64,000 nt of DNA from contig JARWIR010000038.1 of assembly GCA_029959085.1 (NCBI GenBank), forward strand, positions 6,270,915-6,334,914, given 5' to 3'. The position numbers and the translations under genes are program-made. The notes under the pieces were generated by a model. That model was given only the letters and a program-made list of their open reading frames with translations, was not told the origin of the DNA and searched no databases. Position 1 is the first letter of the stretch. Every line of letters begins with the position of its first letter. Of this stretch, positions 10,832 through 21,013 are shown in pieces. This stretch comes from Nemophila menziesii. Lineage: Eukaryota; Streptophyta; Magnoliopsida; Boraginales; Hydrophyllaceae.

Positions 10832-11232
10832 TAAAACTACCACAAACTCTTTGTAAAATTTATCTTTCAATAAAACTTTCTTTTACAAATCCACCTGTCC
10901 ACTTATTTACCAATTCTCTCCATTACTATTTTTTAAAATTCATTTCTTTATTTTCCTTCTATTAAATCAAAAAACCAACACATCTTCAACCGTGATATCT
11001 TTACATTATAATCTTGAAAATATCAGTTTCTCTCACGATCAAATTGAGTCTGGGTATCAGATAATTTAAAGTAACGCCAAAAAGTAAACTGAGATATTTT
11101 TGTATATATATTCATCAAAAACTTCCCCCTTCCTAGAGACTTAGGAAAGTAACAGTGAACACTAAAATTCTAAAATGAAAAAAAAATAAGGTGATGTTTA
11201 TTTCTTTCAGCAGTTTGTATTAAATGTTTTCT

Positions 11233-11533
11233 TGGAGTATAGCGAGTAAATTAGAACAACTAGAGTTAGATTATGTAGTTAATAGTGCATGGACTGAATT
11301 GCAAATAGAGTGTTAGTTAGTTAGCTAGGTAGTTAGCTCAAGAAGTCAAAAGAATCTTTGACTCAACAATGTATATATATACAGCTTGTACACTACACAA
11401 TTTACAACTAATATACACTTTCTCCTTTCGTTTTTTCTCTCATCTTCATCTCTCTTCTCTCTTCTCTCTGCAACTAAAATTGTTCTTTAAGCTTTCATCC
11501 ATGGCTGCTGAAATCTCTTTCTCCAATTTAACA
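11233..11533 (+). repeat. 5' LTR of second copia element
   Basis: This 301-bp LTR is about as long as its 3' partner and differs by scattered changes and short indels. A TATATATATACAG promoter element lies near 11370-11382, followed by a CT-rich stretch (TCTCTCTTCTCTC) in the transcribed part. Confidence 0.9.
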
Positions 11534-11585
11534 TGGTATCAGATGTAAAACTTCTGCAATCCTTATTCAAATATCTATCTTAGCT

Positions 11586-12680
11586 ATGGCACATTCAACC
11601 TCCATCACAGAAGACTTTTCCAGCCCTTACTACCTCCACCCAAGCGAAAACACTGGAGTTTCACTCGTTTCTGAAGCACTTACAGGCGATAACTATTTAG
11701 CTTGGTCTCGAGCGATTGAAATCTCATTAACTGTAAAAAATAAACTCGGCTTTATGAATGGTGATATCACTCAACCATCACTTACAGACTTCAATCTCTT
11801 CACTGCTTGGAACAGAGCAAATAATCTCGTTCTATCATGGCTTCTAAACTCCATCTCAAAAGAAATTCGAGGAAGCTTACTCTATGTTAACTCTGCTCAT
11901 GATTTATACAATGCAAAAGTAATGGTACGTGTATCTTTCAACTCGAAAAATCTTTGAGTTCAATTGTTCAAAATACGAGCTCAACTTCTGAATATTTTGC
12001 TAAGTTCAAAGGCATTTGGGATGAATACTCACCCTCTAGACCAATGCCGACTTGTTCTTGTGGTTTTATGAATCAATTTTCTTGCAAGATTTTTGATTCA
12101 CTTACTGAACGACAACAAGCAGATTTTGTTATGAAGTTTCTTATTGGATTAAACGATTCTTATTCCGTTGTTCATAGTCAAATTCTCCTTATGGATCCTA
12201 TGCCTAATATTAACTATGTTTTTGCGATGTTGATTCAAGCAGAAACTCAACAATCTATCTTACATTATCTTGACAATTCTTCAGCTCAAGCCTTCTATGT
12301 CAAAAATCAATCTCGACCTAACTATTTCTCTGAGAAAAAGAAAGTGTTTTGTACTCATTGTGGTTATACAGGTCATTCCATTGACAAATGCTTCCAACTT
12401 CATGGGTTATCCTCTTGGTTGGACTGGGCCTAAGGGAAAACGCTTCAATTCTAATCAAGCTAAAGCACACAATGCCTCTTCAATTGAAGATCATAGTCAT
12501 GATGCTAAATCCTTTCATCAGCATGAATTCACACCTGCAGAAGTTGAAAAACTCATGGCTCTAGTTCATAACTCTTATCCACAATCTGCAGCAGTTCATC
12601 AAGTCTCTACTCAAGAAGGTAACATCATAAACTCCACTTGGATTCTTGATACAGGAGCCATTGATCATCTGATTTAGTCT
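11586..12680 (+). pseudogene. gag and protease start of second copia element
   Basis: The ATG at 11586 opens the copia-type gag N-terminus (Retrotran_gag_3) with LTGDNYLAWSRAIEISL, to 11957. A frameshift leads to 11954-12433, which holds the middle gag domain and a zinc knuckle CTHCGYTGHSIDKC. Another shift leads to 12270-12677, where the aspartyl protease starts with WILDTGAIDH (active-site Asp-Thr-Gly) and meets a TAG stop. Three frames for one polyprotein show the copy is dead. Confidence 0.85.
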
Positions 12681-13520
12681 TCTTATCTTTACACTAACAA
12701 TATAAGAAATGATAATACACCTATCACATTACCTAATGGTCAACACATTATATTGAAAGATGTACTTTGTGTTCCTAATTTCAAGTATAATCTTCTCTCT
12801 ATATATAAACTCACTAATACTTCATCAAATTATGTGTTGTTTCTGCCTTCTCATTGTGTATTGCAGGCTCTCCACACCAAGAAGATGATTGGGATTGCAT
12901 TTGAGAGACAAGGTTTGTACCATTTCACACCTTCCACACCTCAGTCTTCTTCTTTAGCTGCTTCTTCAAATAATTTTGACTTGTGGCATTCAAGACTCGG
13001 TCACCCTTCTAATGCAAAGATTCAAGCTCTAAAAGCTATTGATTCCTCAATCTCTTTCCTTCATTGTAACATTTGTGACACTTGTCATTTTGCAAAACAA
13101 AAACGCTTAGTTTTTCCCTTATATAAATATAATAGTTCTTCTTGTTTTGAGCTTATACACTGTGATATTTGGGGCCCCTTTAGAGAAGTTTATTACACTG
13201 GTCACAGATATTTTCTAACCATAGTTGATGATTTTTCTAGATGCACTTGGATTTTTACTTAATGTTTAACAAGTCTGAAGTGCATCAACATCTTTTTTCC
13301 TTTTATAACTTGATTCTAACTCAATTTAACACAAAAATAAAGACTCTAAGATCAGATAATGGCCAAGAATTCTTAATGCCTTCATTTTACTCTTATTTTG
13401 GCATAATTCACCAACTCAGTTGTGTAGAAACACCACAACAAAATGGTCTTGTTGAAAGAAAACACCAACACCTTTTATCCACAGCTCGAGCACTTATGTT
13501 TCAATAAAAAATGCCCTGAC
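12681..13520 (+). pseudogene. protease tail and integrase of second copia element
   Basis: After the stop, the reading TLPNGQ...LKDVLCVPNFKYNLLSI (protease C-terminus) runs into the integrase HHCC finger (LWHSRLGHPS at about 12980, CDTCHFAKQKR at about 13078). The core follows with HCDIWGPF at about 13160 and, after a frameshift at about 13260, TLRSDNGQEF at about 13350 and ETPQQNGLVERKH. All three acidic catalytic positions are present, but the reading is split between 12753-13262 and 13241-13507. Confidence 0.85.
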
Positions 13521-13549
13521 AGTTTTGGTCTAAGGCTATCCTCACTTCT

Positions 13550-15500
13550 GTGCATTTAATAAATAGACTCCCCACTCCCCTTCTTAAAAATCTATCCCCA
13601 TATCAAGTTCTTTACCATAAACCTCCAAACTTAAAACATCTCCGAGTTTTTGGCTCACTTTGTTTTGCTTCAACCCTTACAAGTAATAGATCAAAATTTG
13701 ATCATAGAGCCATTAAGTGTGTTTTCTTAAGCTATCCACTTGGTACTAAAGGATACAAACTTTTAGACATTTATTCACACAAAATTGTCATTTCAAGAAA
13801 TGTTATATTCCATGAGCATAAGTTTCCTTTTGCTCAGCTTTCAAACTCTGCAATGCCTCATTCATTCATGTTTCCTCCTTCCTCTCATCCATATTCAGAT
13901 GTCCATCACCCTCAGCCTACATCCACATCAACTCAACCTTCCTCACAACCTACTCAACCTATACTCAGGTCATCTAGACAAAGACAACCTCCTTCATATC
14001 TAAAAGACTACATTACCCCACTCTCTCTATGCAAATCTCAGTCACTTTAAGGCAAGGAGGCCTCTCTCACAAAAGGTACATTATGTCCTCTTAATAACTT
14101 CTTACATTCTAGTAACTTATCTCCTGGTTACAAGTCTTTTATAGCTGCTATCAGTGTTTATGACTGAGACCAAATATTTTAAACAAGCTTCTTCTTCACC
14201 TGATGGGTGCTATCCATCAAGAATTAAAAGCTCTAGAAGATAACAATACATGGACCATTGTTCCTCTGAATTCTGGTATGTCTCCTATTGGATGTAAGTG
14301 GGTTTTTAAATTGAAATACAAAGCAGATGGAACACTTGAAAGACATAAAACCAGGCTTGTGGCTAAAGGCTATAATCAAAGAGAAGGCCTTGATTTCTTT
14401 GATACATTTCCTCCTGTTGCTAAAGGGGTTTCTGTAAGACTCTTGATTGCTCTATCTTCAATTAAAGGTTGACATTTACATCAGTTAGATATCAATAATG
14501 CCTTTTTACATGGTGATTTATATGAAGATGTATATATGTCTGTTCCTCCTGGTTAATTGTTCCTCCTAATTCAATTTGTAAACTAAATAAAATCTTATAT
14601 GGACTCAAACAAGCTTCAAGACAGTGGTTTGATAAACTCTCAACTGCCCTTGTTTCTTATGGGTTTAAACACTCAAATAGGGACTATAGTCTCTTCACAA
14701 AGTCTACTAATTCTACTTTTATTGCTCTTCTTGTATATGTGGATGATATCATCATAGCAAGTGATTCAATAGAAGAAGTCAATAAGCTTAAACTCTACCT
14801 ACACTATGAGTTCACTATAAAATACTTAGGACATTTGAAATTCTTTCTGGGAATTGAAGTGGCTAGATCATTAAAAGGCATTTCATTATGTCAAAGAAAG
14901 TTTGCTCTTGATATATTGGAAGAATGTGGTGTCTCAGCTGCCAAACCAGTCTCTTTTCCTATGGAATCAACTCTGAAGTTACAAAGTACTGATGATGATA
15001 TTCTTGATAATCCCACCCCTTACAGAAGATTGGTTGGGAGATTACTTTATCTAACTATAACTAGACCTGATATAACCTTTTCAATCACTTGTTTGAGCCA
15101 ATTCTTGTCCAAACCTTCTAATGCTCATTGGAGTGCTGCTCAGCGTGTTTTGAGATACATTAAAATGACACCAGGTCAGGGCATTTCTATTCTTTAAGCT
15201 CAGAAATACAGAGCTCTTACTGCTATAACTTGTGAAATTCAATGGCTTATATATGCCTTGAATGATTACAATTTTGTTCATATTTTTCTGCACTCATCTT
15301 CTCGGATAGCAAGTCAGCCATTGCCATGTCAACCAATCCTGTCCAACATGAGCGAACCAAACATATTGACATAGACTGCAAAATCACTCGAGAAAAATTG
15401 GCTTCAGGTGTAACAAAATTGTTTCACATTCCCTCAAGACTTCAACTTGCAGACATATTTACAGAACCTCTTGGTTTGTTACAATTTCATCACATCTTAT
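13550..15500 (+). pseudogene. reverse transcriptase and truncated RNase H of second copia element
   Basis: 13550-14050 continues the integrase C-terminus and linker. Reverse transcriptase begins at 14203 (CKWVFKLKYKADGTLERHK, RLVAKGYNQ). A TGA at 14470 stands where relatives have Trp, just before HLHQLDINNAF with a catalytic Asp. After more shifts comes YGLKQASRQWF and YVDD at about 14736. The frame 14739-15197 continues to TRPDITFSITCLSQFL and stops at GISIL. The next codons read QKYRALTAITCEIQWL, so the middle of RNase H (with YSDADW-type catalytic Asp) is deleted at about 15197. The tail near 15330-15490 has the usual HERTKHIDID and QLADIFT motifs. Confidence 0.85.
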
Positions 15501-15547
15501 CCAAGTTGAACATTCTAAATATCCATGTTCCACTTCTGGGGGGATCC

Positions 15548-15840
15548 TGGAGTATAGCGAGTAAATTAGAACAACTAGAGTTAGATAAAGTAGTTAATAG
15601 TGCAGGGACTGAATTGCAAATAAAGTGTTAGTTAGTTAGCTAGTTAGTTGGCTCAAGAAGTCAAAAGAATCTTTTGACTCAACAATGTATATATACAGCT
15701 TGTACACTACACAATTTACAGCTAATATACACTTTCTCTTTTTGTTTTTTCTCTCATCTTCATCTCTCTTCTCTCTGCAACTAAAACTGTTCTTCAAGCT
15801 TTCATCCATGGCTGCTGAAATCTCTTTCTCCAATTTAACA
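15548..15840 (+). repeat. 3' LTR of second copia element
   Basis: This 293-bp partner of 11233-11533 has the same ends (TGGAGTATAG, AATTTAACA). It lacks an 8-bp CT-rich unit and has a shorter TA run. Confidence 0.9.
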
Positions 15841-16068
15841 AGTTTTTCTTTTTTAAAATAAAATAATTGAGATATTATAAAAAAAATTCTCAATTAAATA
15901 TGAATTTTAAAAAAAAATTATTTTTACCTTCTCATAATTTAAAGCATCAATTTTTTTTCCATACATCGGAGGCATAAATGCCGGAGTTACATCGTAACTA
16001 CAATCTTCTTAAGAATCTAAACTACACTTCGGTCTTACACACCCACTTTTGTCCCTCGTAATATAATC

Positions 16069-16866
16069 TCATAGATAATCCGGTGGATCCTCATACACTA
16101 TCGAACCACCACATGATACTGCTCCTCTCTTTGCCAACACGTCTGTACACTTATTCGCTTCTCGATAGATAACAGTCATCTCAAAATACGGATGTAATGC
16201 TAACATCTCTGCACACTCTCGTCCAATATTACAAGCCCTGCTCGTGAAGCTACCACCGCCCTTCACTAGCGCATGAAGCTCACTTGAGTCTTTCTCAACA
16301 CAAAACTCTTTAATACCCTTATTTATCACCCATTTGAGTCTAAAATGGAGCGCTAATGCTTCAGATTTAAAAGCGGACTCCAATATGCAAGGTCCTGAAA
16401 AACCGGCAACAAAGCTCCCCTCTTCATCACAAATTAGCCCTCTTATTTCAGGCTTCTTACCTGCTAAATTATTACTCCCATCTATATTAAGTTTAAGCTT
16501 TCTTTGAGGTTTAATCCATTTAATTAGTGTACTATGTGCCGACTTAATAATACCTCCCTCGCATTCTGTACCCAATGCGTGCACGAACTCTTTTGCTTTA
16601 TTAAATGTATCTCGAACTACTCCGTCAAGTCTTGATTTATTGGAGGAACTATTAAATAATGCTTCGTTTCTCCTTGTCCATAAAACTTCAATACCAGCTG
16701 CGAAAATCAGTGGCCAAGACAGTCCGCCAAGAATGACATTTTCTTTTAAATTAATCTGCAACCATTCCTTTATAATATCCAAAAGGTGACATGTACCATT
16801 GTTATCTATTGTTGACTCAGGCCACGCTTTAAAATTGTAGTGAGCATGTATTTCCTTTTGTTCCAA
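16069..16866 (-). pseudogene. LINE ORF2 3' fragment with RNase H domain
   Basis: A 265-codon open frame contains the post-RT region (EVLWTRRNEALFN) and an RNase H-like domain (RVT_3). It shows LKLNIDGSN with the first Asp, SAFKSEALALHFRLKW with the Glu, VEKDSSELHALVK with the Asp, and YREANKCTDVLAKRGA near the end. RNase H in plant LINEs removes the RNA strand after reverse transcription. The frame is intact for its length, but the reverse transcriptase is missing upstream, so this is a 5'-truncated copy. It lies directly downstream of a second LINE in the same orientation. Confidence 0.75.
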
Positions 16867-16904
16867 ACATAATATATTAAAACTAAATAAAACCGATTAC
16901 AAAA

Positions 16905-17942
16905 TTAGTCAATCCCAGAAGGAGAGGCTTCCGAGTTTTTAGAGTTGTCTAGTCTACTAGGGTTCACAAAGGGATGTGGTCCAATCGAGTTGCTAAGAAT
17001 CTTTCGTTTGGCTAATCCATCAGCTAAGACATTCCTATCCCTATTAGTCCAACTAAAGACAGGTTTACAAAGTTCCAAAATAAAATAGATACTATTAATG
17101 ATATTACAAAGCTTAGGAATATGATTAAAAGTGTTCATCTCTAGAGGAAGCATAATCCTTTGGCAGTCACTCTCTATAATTACTTTTGATTCCTTCAAAT
17201 CACGAGCAAATACACAAGCTTTAAGTATACCAAGGGCTTATGCTTCTATTGGAGACTCCGCGTTCACATTCCAAGCTTTGCAATCCAAAATATTGCCATT
17301 GTAATCCCTGTTAACACACGCAATTGCAGCTTTGTTATTAGCAAAAGCTGCATCAACATTTATTTTAATAAAGTCTTTAGGAAGGGGAATCCAAATGTTA
17401 ATTGGATTCTCTTTATTAACAACTATATTGTTCTTACCCTTATCCAAAGTATTTGTATGCATTTTAACTCCATTTTCAGTTTCTTTTTTACCCTTTAGTT
17501 TTGTAATAACATCATGAGGTGTATTAATCTTTTGATAAGTATTCCAATCTCTATTCGCATTTTCGAGAGTATTCATAGGGTCTATCTTAGTAAATTTATA
17601 TTCATTATCATTTCTTTCTTTCCAGATATGCCAAAGGAGAAAGCATATTTTTTCCATAGTAAAATTCTTTTCTATATTTTGTTTTTTCATATTCTCATAA
17701 ATACTTGCCATCCAAGAATCCAATCTAGTTGAATTCTGGTTGCAAGTTTTAATATTAAACTCAGCGGCTAGCCAAAAAGCTCTAGACCATATACAGTGTA
17801 GTAATAAATGCTCAGTTGATTCAACTTCTTTATAACATATATCACATATAGGTGTTTTAATAGCTTTCTTTTTGTAAATATTCTCATTTGTGTGTAAGAG
17901 ATTTTTTAATGCTCTCCACATAAAAATTTTAACCGTAGGCAT
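16905..17942 (-). pseudogene. LINE zf-RVT and RNase H region, one nonsense change
   Basis: 17942-17241 gives MWRALKNLL, then the zinc-binding ICDICYKEVESTEHLLLHC (zf-RVT), then the RNase H start FIKINVDAAFANNKAAIACV with the first catalytic Asp. At 17240-17238 a TAA follows IEA. The same frame then continues ALGILKACVFARD, IESDCQ (second Asp) and NVLADGLAKRK, to a stop at 16905. In relatives the interrupted codon is the catalytic Glu of the AEAL motif, so a single GAA-to-TAA change at that codon is the likely lesion. Confidence 0.8.
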
Positions 17943-18346
17943 TAACTTTTAAATTCCATATCATTTTCCAAGTGTATGTACTAATAGAGTGAGATGTTGA
18001 AGGCTTAATACTACTCTTGTTTTGATTCACTTTATCATGATTCTACTTTAATATTTGGTAACATTTTTTAACAGTATAGGCGCCATCCTGATCAAGATTC
18101 CAAAAAGGAATATCTTTACCTCCTGAGTAGGGGATAAAGGTGTTGAGAATAATCTCAGCTATATCAGGATTATATTCCTGATTTACCATATTTTTATTCC
18201 ATTTTCTATCATCTTTTTTCATAAGGTCAATGACATTAATAGCTAGCCCTTTATTAGGTTTAATGATACATGCCTTTCCATGAATCCATATATCTTTATG
18301 AATGTTGATAGTGGTACCATTACCTAATTTCCATCTAATGTTATCT

Positions 18347-19355
18347 TTATGTTCCACTCACTAGACTTCTCCAACCCCATGAAGGTGAGTGTCCTAGTTG
18401 AGCTTCAAGAAAAGAGTCAGTATGGAAATATTTACCTTTCAGCAATTTAAAAAGCATAGAATCTTTATTAAGAATGTTCCAAGCTTGTTTTCCTAAGAGT
18501 GTTAGGTTCATGAGATGTAAGTCCCTGAATCCTAGTCTTCCTGTGTATTTTCTCTTTGTTAAGTTCTCCCATTTTTCCCAATGTACTTTTTTCTTTCCAT
18601 TAGATCCCCACAAAAAATTAAAGATTTGCGAGGAGATAAGGTCACAAATCTTTTTTGGAATGAGGAAAGAAGTCATGTAATAATTTGGTAAGCTTTGTAA
18701 AACAGCTTTGATTAGTATTTCCTTACTTGCAGCTGAGAGAAAAAGATTTTTCCAATTCTCTGTTTTTTGTAAAGTTTTTTCTACTAGAAAGTTTAGGTCC
18801 TTTACTTTAGATCTATTCCATTCCGTGGGTAAACCAAGATATTTGCCTAAGTTGTTTGTAATTGGCATATTTAATCTTCTAGCAAAGATATTTTGTAAGA
18901 AAATAGGGGTGTTAGGGCTAAATTTAATCACACATTTGTTTAAATTAAGCTTCATACCTGTAGCATAGCTGTATTTGTTAATAACATCTCTAAAGCTTTC
19001 AATTTCTAAGTTGTTTGCATTCATAAAGAAAATACTATCATCTGCAAAGAGTAAGTGTGATATAGGGGGGCTAGCTTTTGCTATTTTAATACCTTTCATA
19101 TTGTTATTGTCCATCTTATGTTTAATAAGTGTTGAGAGTAGTTGTGTAGTAATACAGAAAAGTAAAGGGGATAGGGGGTCCCCTTGGCGCAAACCCCTTT
19201 GGGGTTTATCAATTTTAATAGGGTATCCATTAATCAAAATAGCGTAAGAGACAGATTTAACACATCTCATGATTTTGCTAACCCATTTATTATCAAACCC
19301 CATTTTAAGCATAATATCCTCAAGGCAATCCCACTCCACATTTTCGTAAAAATCA
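18347..19355 (-). pseudogene. LINE reverse transcriptase (C-terminal two thirds)
   Basis: Motifs in order are YAILINGYPIK, LRQGDPLSPLLF (fingers-palm motif B region), HLLFADDSIFF with the catalytic Asp pair FADD at about 19050, and NLGKYLGLPTEW. The thumb and connector end near LGHSPSWGWRSL. The open frame is 330 codons. The next frame (18357-18043) overlaps it by a few bases and continues with KLGNGTTINIHKDIW, so a frameshift at about 18350 broke one polypeptide. Confidence 0.85.
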
Positions 19356-19439
19356 CAAATTCTTTCTATACAAGTTATAAGATTGTTCTTCTTAGTTGTG
19401 ACTTCATACTGAGAAGTGAGTACATTCTATTACTGATGT

Positions 19440-21013
19440 TGGTGTGGCCTAAGGTGTGATTAAAAGATGATATAATTTAGATGCAAATAAACACCCTAAG
19501 CTAACACGGTACTGCAAGTATTACAGGACGTATGCAAGTTTTAATGATAAGAAGATTCGTTCCTCAGGGACTGACGAAAGTTAGAGAGAACTTATGCAAA
19601 TTATCAAGTGCAGATATAAAAGATAGAAAGATAATACGCAAAGAAAGAAAAGAAAAATAGATTTTTATTTGGTTTTTATAAAGAAAACTAAATTACAAAA
19701 TAAAAGACAGAAAATAAATAAAAGAAAAGAAAAGAAGATAGTATGAAAGATATAGCTTAGGTTTTACTAGTATGCACTACTCCTTCTAATTCTATCTATT
19801 AGATCTAATTTATAAGGGAGAATATTAGCTCTTGGTATACTTAGTCAGGATTCTAAATTCCCATACCTTAGACCTTGAGAGCGACTAAGGGGGCTACGGC
19901 ACAACCAAGAAGTGATGAAGAATAGGGTTATCAAACGCCACTAAGGTCCTAAACAAATACTGCAATCCTGGTGATATGGTGGTTAAAACAAACCCTAATG
20001 ACTATCTAGTTAGAATCATGTTTTGTCAGAACTAATATCGACACTAGACGTTATGTGGTGGTTCAATAGTTAAACACCAAGTTACGGTGACCATCTAACT
20101 ACTATTAAGGTAATCCTATACTCGTGCACTAGCAAGGAAAACAATCATTAAATCAAAACACATAATCAAATATAAAGGTAAGTAGCTAATATCAAATTAA
20201 AACATATAATTCTCAAAGAACTTAGATAGAAGAATTAGAATTCATAGTTTATACATTATGCAAACCTAAGCTAATAGAATTAGTTCATACAAAGAAAAGA
20301 AGAGAAAAGAATTACAAAATAAGAGGTTGAAGGAGACATGATTGATGCACAGCTCCTTCCAGACTTCTTCTCTTGTGTTGCAGCTTCCTCTTGGCCTTAA
20401 GGTCTGGCCAAGGATGAGTTTAGAGTGTTAAGAGGCTGTATTTATAGGGTATAGGAAGACCTAATTCGTTTTCTTGAAGGAGAAGGAAAGTAATGGACTC
20501 CTAGTCCAACTCAAATTCGTATGGAAATAAAGATAAACACTGCTGGACCGTTTTGAGCATATCTTCTTCGTTATTGGTCGGTTTGAGCTCCATAAGATAC
20601 CAAAAGAATCGCAACAGAATTATCTTTGTCCTTAAAGAAGGAAACCACCAAAATCGGCCTATTTCTTAGGTAAATAACCACTTCTTTAGGCGTGTACTGC
20701 AGAATTCAGATTTAGGTAGCTTTTCCTTTTCCTAATTGAACTCAGTTTCCTTCTATCTCCAATTTCCATGCAAATCTCTTTCCATAAGTTGTAGTTTTTT
20801 ACTTGAACTCTAATTAATCTCCATAATTATCTTTAAAGCTTCACACTAAATAAACAATTAAACCCAATATGCTTTGAAAATATTATGTTACTAAATCAAG
20901 ACTCAAAATAGGAAAGTGCACTAAATTAAGCTAAGATCGACCTATAAACTAATAAATATGCCTAAAATGATGTCTCTGAAGTATATTATATTATCACAAA
21001 TGAGGAGACATCA
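19440..21013 (-). repeat. 3' LTR of gag-only gypsy element
   Basis: This is the partner of 25539-27112, with equal length of 1574 bp. A polypurine tract read on the minus strand as GAGTTGGGGGTCT ends directly beside it (21014-21026). Confidence 0.92.

Larger units (their letters stand above)
4411..10980 (+). mobile_element. Full-length Ty1/copia retrotransposon (Tnt1/TORK-like), inactive
   Basis: Both ends are defined. The 5' LTR starts TGTTAAAATTAATG at 4411 and the 3' LTR ends AACCAACA at 10980. The 5-bp target duplication CATCT lies directly outside (4406-4410 and 10981-10985). A tRNA-iMet-like primer site follows the 5' LTR, and a purine-rich AAAGGGGAG precedes the 3' LTR. Internal order gag, protease, integrase, reverse transcriptase, RNase H is the copia order. 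Stops and frameshifts in every part make it non-autonomous. Both LTRs carry later DNA-transposon insertions (4559-6100 and 10590-10831). Confidence 0.95.
10306..10980 (+). repeat. 3' LTR of copia element, with MITE insertion
   Basis: The LTR starts TGTTAAAATTAATGTTCATT and ends AACCAACA. LTR sequence is 10306-10589 and about 10832-10980. It is longer than the 5' LTR because a segment of about 78 bp is repeated in U3. TATA-like GTATATATAG lies at 10541-10550. Confidence 0.9.
11233..15840 (+). mobile_element. Second Ty1/copia retrotransposon, different lineage, inactive
   Basis: The LTRs (11233-11533 and 15548-15840) start TGGAGTATAGCGAG and end CAATTTAACA. The primer site TGGTATCAGATG follows immediately at 11534. 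A G-rich tract (CTGGGGGGATCC) precedes the 3' LTR. The internal sequence reads gag, protease, integrase, reverse transcriptase, then a deleted RNase H. Its gag and protease differ from the first copia element, as expected for a Retrofit/Ale-type lineage (a guess from gag type). No exact 5-bp duplication is seen: the left flank is TTTCT, and a similar TTTCT occurs a few bases into the right flank. Confidence 0.9.
16905..19355 (-). mobile_element. 5'-truncated L1-type LINE
   Basis: Minus-strand order is the second half of the reverse transcriptase (19355-18347), connection region (18357-18043), RT zinc finger and linker (17942-17238), and RNase H (to the stop at 16905). The 5' boundary is at about 19350, inside the RT domain at the YENVEWDCLE segment. 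The ORF1, endonuclease and front of RT are absent, typical of incomplete target-primed reverse transcription. No poly(A) tail is recognisable at the 3' side. Confidence 0.85.
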
